Shown: piece by piece, positions 57,811 to 64,000 of the stretch
Layout: every line of letters begins with the position of its first letter
Position numbering within the stretch: position 1 is the stretch's first letter
Origin: Selaginella moellendorffii
Taxonomy: Eukaryota > Streptophyta > Lycopodiopsida > Selaginellales > Selaginellaceae
Assembly (NCBI RefSeq): GCF_000143415.4
Contig: NW_003314322.1
Coordinates: 499,213 to 563,212 of the forward strand
Reading direction: 5' to 3'
Length of the DNA stretch: 64,000 nt
The notes under the pieces: model-generated
What the model was told of the DNA's origin: nothing
Databases searched by the model: none
Seen by the model: only the letters and a program-made list of their open reading frames with translations
Program-made: the position numbers and the translations under genes

Positions 57811-59054
57811 TTAGGAAGAAAGAGGTGGTGTTGTCGCGAATCGCCAAGTCCTGGCCATGGACATATCACCATAGCGATCTCCCTTCACTCCGGCAACCGC
57901 ATTTTCAATCTCGTTCATCTCCACCTTTGAAAGGGTCAGGTCCAGCGATCTAATGTTTTCCTTGAAGTTATTGAGCTTGGTGGTGCCTGGAATGGGGACA
58001 ACGTCAACGCCTTGGTGTTGAACCCAAGCCAGAGCAAGCTGCCCTGTGGTGCAGTTCTTCGTGGCCGCTATCTTGCACAGCTTCTCGTAGATGACTTTGT
58101 TGTGTTCCAGGTTCTCACCTTGGAACCTTGGGACTAGCTGCTCGAGAAAACATGTTAGTTAGAATCAGCTTGAACTGTAAAGAGTACATCCAAAGCTTGC
58201 CTTGCGAAAATCTCCATCGCCAATCTCTTCTACGATGGCTTTTCCAGAGAAGAATCCTCGTCCAAGAGGACTATAAGAAACTATTCCGATTCCAAGTTCC
58301 CTGCAACTCAAGACTTGATCAAAACTTTGAATGGCAACGATCAGCTCACCCAACCTGCAAGTTGGAATAACGTCCTCCTCGACATCTCTACTCCAAAGGG
58401 ACCATTCGAGCTGAACAGCAGTGATAGGATGGACTGCATGGGCTCGGCGAATATCTGCAGAAGAAGCCTCAGATAAGCCCAGATACTTCACTTTTCCTTC
58501 CTCCACCAATTTCTTCATCTCTCCGACCTTTCAAAACCAATAAAACCATCCATATCCGTATAGAACAGCGAGAAAAAATAAAATAAAATTCTAGAACAGT
58601 ACCGTGATTTCGATGGGAACTTTTGGATCCACACGGTGCTGATAGTAGAGATCGATACAATCCACATCCAGCCTCTTCAAGCTGCCCTCGCAAGCAGCAC
58701 GGACGTAAGCTGGATCACCACGGATCCCTTGATTCCCCTTCTCGTCCACGAAGAATGCAAACTTGGTGACCACTTGGACCTTGTCCCTGATACCCTTGAT
58801 CGCCTAGAAGCCGAAAAAAATCCACGAAATGCTTAGCCAAATCCTACCTTGCCGACGAGGACTTCGTTGGTGTGAGGCCCGTACTTGTCCGCAGTGTCGA
58901 GGAATGTGATCCCCGACTCGATCGCCGTACGAATGAGCTTGATCATCTCCTCCTGCGGCTTGGGAGGGCCGTAAAATGCCGACATTCCCATGCATCCGAG
59001 GCCTTGCTTGGAGACCTCGAGACCTTGAGATCCGAGGTTGATGCGCTGCACCAT
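57811..59054 (-). CDS. Aldo-keto reductase 2
   Basis: Five exons (59054-58848, 58803-58603, 58527-58355, 58300-58201, 58137-57811) give 335 residues. It starts [20 protein letters not shown] and has [101 protein letters not shown] and the end [12 protein letters not shown]. The catalytic Asp, Tyr, Lys and His are all present (DTADKYG, TKFAF, YYQHR). It is the closest relative of the partial copy at the right edge, sharing the unusual FFVDEKGN segment. Intron 4 (58200-58138) is GC-AG (AAG|GCAAGC), unlike the same intron in copy 1, which is GT-AG. Confidence 0.92.
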
Positions 59055-59248
59055 TGCCAAGCAAAAAACCCTTTTTCTTCGCCAAATCTAGATTGCATAA
59101 AGACCATTCCCTTCGTTCGTATCCGCATCCTTCGTGCCTTCCTGGAAGTGGAGAAATTAATTTGCTCTACTTAGTGCATTGTAGTTGCTTCTTCTTAGCG
59201 AGTGCAAAGCATTTTTTTTTTTTTTTTCCAGAGGTGAGGATCGACTGT

Positions 59249-60134
59249 CTAGCTTGTGAGAGGTGGCGAGGAAAAACGCCATGTAGCTGTTACATAGTTT
59301 TCGCTGATTCTTTCTCCCTTGAAAGAGCCCACTCTTTCAATCTCCTCTAGATCTTCCTTGGAGAGAGAGAGCTCAAGAGAAGCTAGATTCTGTTCGAAGT
59401 TCTGGAGCTTGGTGGTGCTTGGAATGGGAACAACGTCATCACCTTGGTGCTGGACCCAAGCCAGAGCAAGCTGCCCGGAAGTACAATTCTTTCTCGCAGC
59501 TAGCTTGCAGAGCTTCTCGAATATGGCTTTGTTGCGCTCTAGGTTCTCTCCTTGAAACCTCAGAAGGGTCTGTGGGTGACATGCTTGGGAGTAACGGAAG
59601 CCACCACGGCCTTTCCCGAGAAGAATCCTCGTCCAGGACTGTATATAACAATTCCAATTCCTAGCTCCCTATGATCAGATCAGCAGCAAAGCTGGTAAAC
59701 ACGTCGATGATTCGAGCTTTGCTTACCTGCAGGAATGATTTCTTCCTCGATGTCACGGCTCCAGAGAGACCACTCGATCTGAACAGCAGTGATTGGATGA
59801 ATCGCTTGAGCTCGACGGATATCTCCAGCCGACGCTTCCGAGAGTTCACTTTTCCTTCCTCCACGAGCTCTTTCATCGCCCCAACTTGTGCATGAGATCA
59901 TCATAAGTTTGCGCATACTATAATCACAGTACGAACTTACTGTCACCTCGATTGGAACATTGAGATCAACTCAGTGTTGATGGAGTCGACCTGGAGTCTT
60001 TTAAGGCTGGCTACGCGGACGTAAGCGGGATCGCCTCGGATGGCCATGCCACTGAAATCGCCGCCTTCGCGTTCGGGAAGAGTTACTCCAAATTTTGTAG
60101 CGAGTTGGATTTTTTCCCGAATGCCTTTGATCGC
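59249..60134 (-). pseudogene. Aldo-keto reductase pseudogene lacking exon 1
   Basis: The last exon (59569-59249) is clean, with [20 protein letters not shown] and the end TWRFSSPPLTS. Exon 3 has a deletion after ELVEEGKV that shifts the frame. Exon 4 is mostly lost. Exon 2 (60134 downward) reads AIKGIREKIQLATKFGVTLP but has lost the EAS and DLYYQH codons. No exon 1 is found upstream; instead a repeat-containing sequence follows. Confidence 0.85.
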
Positions 60135-60440
60135 CTGAGGCAAGAGAAAAACGAAGAAAGTTGCGCCTCCATAGCCATGTAAAGAAAACGAGCGAACATC
60201 ACGAACAAAAGCCGAGCTTTACCAAACGAACAGAACGCTAGATAGAACGAAACGAAGAAAGTTGCGCAGAAAAAGGTGATGGATTGCGTATGGCTTCGTC
60301 ATCGCGCTTTCGTCGAGCTTCGTCCAAGCGCCAAGGACTTAAATGATTCCCTGTTGCCACAACTTGTCCAATCCAACCAGTATATTTCTCCACGCCCACA
60401 AGTCGTCCACCGAGATAGGGGAGAACGCTATGCACAAAGA
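60135..60440. other. Spacer with a short direct repeat
   Basis: AAACGAAGAAAGTTGCGC occurs at about 60149-60166 and 60250-60267. Otherwise I see no gene. Confidence 0.5.
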
Positions 60441-60640
60441 ACATCCGACCGGTATCCGACCGGGTTGGGCGGTCGGCCGACCGGTCGGAACGGCCGAACG
60501 CGGTCGGAACGTCCCGTTCGGGTGTCGGCCGACCGGACCCGACCGGGGCCGAACGGGTGTTTTTAGATAGCTGATTGAATCGGAGTGGTTTTTCCTAGAT
60601 AGTAAGCTTTCCACTCCCGCATTCTCGCGCCTGAAGAGTG
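60441..60640 (+). repeat. GC-rich palindromic repeat, copy 2
   Basis: More units than copy 1: CCGACCGGTATCCGACCGGG, GGTCGGCCGACCGGTCGGAA, CGGCCGAACGCGGTCGGAAC and so on, then the same tail GCTGATTGAATCGGAGTGGTT. Same orientation as copy 1. Confidence 0.75.
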
Positions 60641-60699
60641 TGACGCAAAGAAGTTTTTTTTCAAAGTTTTGGAAGTAACCATAAACAGATTTCATTCAA

Positions 60700-61010
60700 A
60701 ATGTGGACTGCAGTGAAAGTGTGCTGCGTGAGCTCCACGGATATCAACAGCAGATGCTTCAGAGAGTCCACAAGTGTTTCACTTTTTCTGCGCCCTTGGC
60801 GTGGTCACTGTTCCTTGTTAGAAGATTTCGGGTGCTAAAAGTAAAGTCTACTTGGAGCCTCGGGATGGATGGCCACGGATGGTCCATTTTACTTCTGATT
60901 GCCCCTGCATCCCCTTGAAAAGGATAGAAATGTGAGCAAAACTGGCTAGTTTGGATGACCACCGAGCACTTGCCTTTCCGATGAGAATCTCTATACACGT
61001 CATATGGATA
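60700..61010 (-). pseudogene. Faint aldo-keto reductase relic
   Basis: Three patches in gene order on the minus strand resemble exon 3 (60700-60790), exon 2 (60845-60885) and the end of exon 1 (60970-61010) of the complete copies, at the DNA level only. No frame survives. Confidence 0.5.
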
Positions 61011-61203
61011 CTTGACTAGCCAGTTGCGGTGAGTTCGCGTTGTTACCTTGCTCGAACAAGACACGACTCACAACGGCATCAGTGCTTGAAAAGAAGGTAC
61101 CACTTTTGACTAAAGCCGATCTCCATTAGTTTCCTACAGTCAAGCAGCATCAGCGTCAAGAAGAAAAACGAAAACACGAAGGAAGAAAAATAGAAAAGAG
61201 AAC

Positions 61204-62883
61204 TCATACCTTTTCTTGCCTGAAACGTCTGCGCTTCTTAAGCTTCAACAATGTAAGAGCATCCACCTCACTCCCATTTATCAGATTTCCTAGCAACACA
61301 TACGCTGCTTCGTTTGATGGATCAGCGTTGAGAGCGTTTTGTCCAGCACGGGTCCCCAAAGCTACACTCTTCCTAGCGCTGCAAGCTCCCAGCAGGCACA
61401 GCCAGTCTATCGCATCCGGAACGTAAGGCATGCTGAGGATCAAGCTTTCAGCCTCCCGCAAGTACCCCGCACGACCAAGAAGATCAGCCATGCAGCTAAA
61501 GTGGTGCTTGCCGGCTTTCACCTCGAAGTCCCTCAGCATCGAGCAGAAGAAACTCCACCCAAGATGAACATCGCCCAGGTGATTGCAGCCGTGAAAGATG
61601 GAAGCAAACGAGGAATCGTTCGGCCTGAGTCCATCCACTGCCATGCTCGCAAAAAGCTCCAAGCTCTTTGCGGAGTTCCCGCATTGTGTGTTTAGAGCCA
61701 GCATAGTGTTCCAGGCGACCACGTCTCGGACCGGCATCGCTTGGAACAAACCACTGGCGGATTCCAGGCGTCCATTGTGAGCGTAAACCAAAACCATGGT
61801 ACTCCACGAAACCACGTCCGGCACCGGGATAGAAGTGAAGAACCACATCGCGTCCTCCAAATGGCCGTTGTGCATGTAGCTGCTGAGCATACAGTTCCAC
61901 GTAACTAAGTCCTGTTCCGGCATGAAATCAAACGCGGACTTTGCAGCTTCCAGCTCCCCGCTCTGAGCAAAAGCCGCTAATACGGCGTTCCAGGAGACCA
62001 AGTTCTTCTCCGGCATAGAGTCGAACAGCGCCTTTGAGTCACCCAAGCACCCGTTTTGGACGTAAGCCGCGAGCACTGTGTTCCACGAGACCACGTCCAG
62101 TTCCGGCATGAGAGCGATGACCTCGAGAGCTGCTTGTAGGTTCCCGGCTTGCGCATAAGCAGCGAGCATCGAGTTCCACGAAACCATATCCTTGTCGGGT
62201 GCACCATCAAATAGTGCTTTTGCTTTCTCGGAGAGTCCCCGCTGGGCGTAAGCAGCCAGCATGGCGTTCCAGGCGACGAGGTTCCTGTCCGGCATGGCGT
62301 CGAAGAGAGCTTTCGACTGTTCGATATCCCCGGCCTGGGCATACGCGCACAGCATTGCAGTCCAGGACACGTAGTTCCTGAGCGGCATTTGATCGAAGAC
62401 TCTCTTTGCGCGCTCCGCTTGTCCTGCCTGTGAGTATCCGGCCAGAAGAGACGTCCACGAGACCACATCCCAGTCTGGCATCGCATCGAAGAGAGCCTGG
62501 AGCTTGGAGAGGTGCCCGAGCTGGGCATAGGCGGACAGCATCGTGTTCCACGAGACTCGGTCTCTAGCCGGCATTTGGAGGAACACCACCTCGGACTCCG
62601 CGAGATGCCCATTTTGGGCATACGCAGACAGCATCAAGTTCCACGAGTATATGTCCTTGTGAGTGATGCTGCCAAAGACCAGCAGCGACAGCTCCACATT
62701 CCCACAAAGGCCATACATCTGGACGAGAAGATTGGCGATATACGGCCCATCCTCTCCCTGGAGATTTGCCAAAACTCGCGAGTGGATATCCCTGGCTCGA
62801 GAGAGGGTCTTGCACGACTTGATAAGCTCGACACACTCGTCAGTAGAAAAGCCAGCTTGTACCATTGCCTTTGAGGTAAACAA
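61204..62883 (-). CDS. PPR protein with uniform 31-residue (S-type) repeats
   Basis: An intronless gene of 559 residues. The start is CVELIKSCKTLSRARDIHSR, then about eleven repeats of a strict 31-residue unit such as DVVSWTSLLAGYSQAGQAER, NYVSWTAMLCAYAQAGDIEQ, NLVAWNAMLAAYAQRGLSEK and DMVSWNSMLAAYAQAGNLQA. A P/L/S triplet and an E1-like part follow (HHFSCMADLLGRAGYLREAE; AIDWLCLLGACSARKSVALG). It ends with a basic tail (LLKLKKRRRFRQEKV) and no DYW. Runs of S motifs (SS class) are common in lycophytes and probably read one base each. A Met six codons in (62865) is an alternative start. Confidence 0.88.
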   Translation of the reverse strand: MFTSKAMVQAGFSTDECVELIKSCKTLSRARDIHSRVLANLQGEDGPYIANLLVQMYGLCGNVELSLLVFGSITHKDIYSWNLMLSAYAQNGHLAESEVVFLQMPARDRVSWNTMLSAYAQLGHLSKLQALFDAMPDWDVVSWTSLLAGYSQAGQAERAKRVFDQMPLRNYVSWTAMLCAYAQAGDIEQSKALFDAMPDRNLVAWNAMLAAYAQRGLSEKAKALFDGAPDKDMVSWNSMLAAYAQAGNLQAALEVIALMPELDVVSWNTVLAAYVQNGCLGDSKALFDSMPEKNLVSWNAVLAAFAQSGELEAAKSAFDFMPEQDLVTWNCMLSSYMHNGHLEDAMWFFTSIPVPDVVSWSTMVLVYAHNGRLESASGLFQAMPVRDVVAWNTMLALNTQCGNSAKSLELFASMAVDGLRPNDSSFASIFHGCNHLGDVHLGWSFFCSMLRDFEVKAGKHHFSCMADLLGRAGYLREAESLILSMPYVPDAIDWLCLLGACSARKSVALGTRAGQNALNADPSNEAAYVLLGNLINGSEVDALTLLKLKKRRRFRQEKV

Positions 62884-62934
62884 AGTTATTGTCCTGGATG
62901 CCTCTTCTCTGCGCCATAGTTGCTTTTCTTCACT

Positions 62935-63000
62935 GACATTGGCCGAAGCTCGCGAGTAAACTTCCCCAGCTCAAGGGAGGGTCTTAGAAACTTTATTTGT
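62935..63000 (-). pseudogene. PPR N-terminal scrap next to an aldo-keto reductase 3' end
   Basis: Plus-strand GCCGAAGCTCGCGAGTAAAC and CAAGGGAGGGTCTTAGAAAC match the N-terminal coding end of the 61.2-kb PPR gene (62768-62815). A matching scrap stands at the same place before the 3' end of aldo-keto reductase 2 (57735-57785). Confidence 0.55.
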
Positions 63001-63032
63001 TCTTCCATTGTTCTTCACAAACTTGTATGAAC

Positions 63033-64000
63033 TTACGGCTTCCAGGAAGAAAGAGGTGGTGTTGTCGCGAATCGCCAAGTGCTGGACATATCACCGTATC
63101 GTTCTCCCTTGACTCCAGCCACCACGCTTTCAATCTCGTCAATCTCGGCCTTGGAGAGGGTCACGTCTAGCGATCCAATGTTTTCCTTGAAGTTCTTGAG
63201 CTTGGTGGTGCCTGGAATGGGGACAACGTCGTCGCCTTGGTGCTGGACCCAAGCCAGAGCAAGCTGCCCTGCGGTACAGTTCTTCTTGGCCGCTATCTTG
63301 CACAGCTTCTCGTAGATGGTTTTGTTGTGCTCCAGGTTCTCACCTTGGAACCTTGGGACAAACTGCTCAAGAAAAAGCCCACGTTACAGTCAAGCTTGAA
63401 CTGTAAAAGACTTATCAAAGCTTGCCTTGCGGAAATCCCCATCGCCAATCTCTTCTACGATGGCTTTTCCAGAGAAGAATCCTCGTCCGAGAGGACTATA
63501 AGCAACTATTCCGATTCCAAGTTCCCTGCAACACAAGTCTCGGATCAAAACTTTGATTGGGAAGGATCTAGCTCAGCTTCTAGCAGACCTGCAAGTTGGA
63601 ATAACGTCCTCCTCGACATCTCGACTCCAAAGGGACCACTCGAGCTGAACAGCAGTGATGGGGTGGACCGCATGAGCTCGGCGAATATCAGAAGAAGAAG
63701 CCTCAGATAAGCCCAGATACTTGACCTTCCCTTCCTCCACCAATTTCTTCATCTCCCCTACCTTTCAAAGCCAAGAAAACCACCTATCAGTATAGAACAG
63801 CGAGAAAAAACTCTGGAACAGTACCGTGATTTCGATGGGAACTTTCGGATCCACACGGTGCTGGTAGTAGAGATCGATACAATCCACATCCAGCCTCTTC
63901 AAGCTGCCCTCGCAAGCAGCACGGACGTGGGCTGGATCACCACGAATCCCTCGATTCCCCTTCTCGTCCACGAAGAATGCAAACTTGGTGGCCAGTTCCA
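63033..64000 (-). CDS. Aldo-keto reductase 3 (5' part beyond the right edge)
   Basis: Four exons are visible (to the edge-63825, 63761-63589, 63525-63426, 63362-63033). They read [98 protein letters not shown] and the end [15 protein letters not shown]. It is very close to copy 2 and shares its GC-AG intron 4 (donor AAG|GCAAGC at 63425). The last three codons (WKP) extend past the stop position of copy 2, which has TAA there. Exon 1 and the N-terminus are outside the window. Confidence 0.92.

Overview
The window is nuclear DNA of a land plant, most likely the lycophyte Selaginella moellendorffii or a close relative. This is an inference. It rests on very short introns (mostly 50-100 bp), dense small genes, roughly even base composition in genes, several pentatricopeptide (PPR) genes without introns (one ending in DYW), and plant-only families such as ClpR, plant-type tyrosylprotein sulfotransferase and class III peroxidase. 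It also has a full IFT74 gene, which a plant needs only if it makes flagellate sperm.

Layout, 0-36 kb: a compact block of well-kept genes. In order they are ATG3 (cut by the left edge), a five-bladed propeller glycosidase-like protein, PEX14, IFT74, a class III peroxidase, POLD4, a nucleoside-phosphorylase-like protein, a kinesin-7 with a RING end, a GT47 exostosin, a secreted amidase, a glycine-rich wall protein, a TPR/PH-like protein, a PHO1-type SPX-EXS protein, a mini-RNase III, the minor-spliceosome SNRNP25, an unassigned acidic protein with 78-bp repeats, TPST, and a membrane-anchored cupin-like protein. I rebuilt exon phases for most of them, and they close in frame.

36-42.8 kb: a decayed stretch holding a PPR relic, a P450 relic, two copies of an unidentified gene fragment, one intact tRNA-Arg(ACG), one damaged tRNA-Arg(TCG) and a tRNA-like remnant. 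It also contains the intact plastid gene CLPR2. CLPR2 is flanked by two copies of a small secreted-peptide gene that share a C-terminal tail; one copy carries an in-frame stop.

42.8-53 kb: two long PPR genes (minus at 42.8-45.5 kb, plus at 50.4-53.0 kb). The 5' flank of each carries the broken-off start of the other, so a divergent PPR pair was apparently duplicated and the middle was lost or replaced. The middle now holds an orphan 235-codon gene with a TATA box and a 3.8-kb island of extremely AT-rich DNA.

53-64 kb: a tandem array of aldo-keto reductase genes and relics on the minus strand. Two are complete, one runs off the right edge, two are clear pseudogenes (one with an inverted exon 2) and one is a faint relic. 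The array is interspersed with a PPR gene, PPR fragments and a GC-rich palindromic repeat.

The most unusual items are the candidate peptide-hormone family, the reciprocal PPR truncation around the AT-rich island, and the recurrent GC-AG introns.
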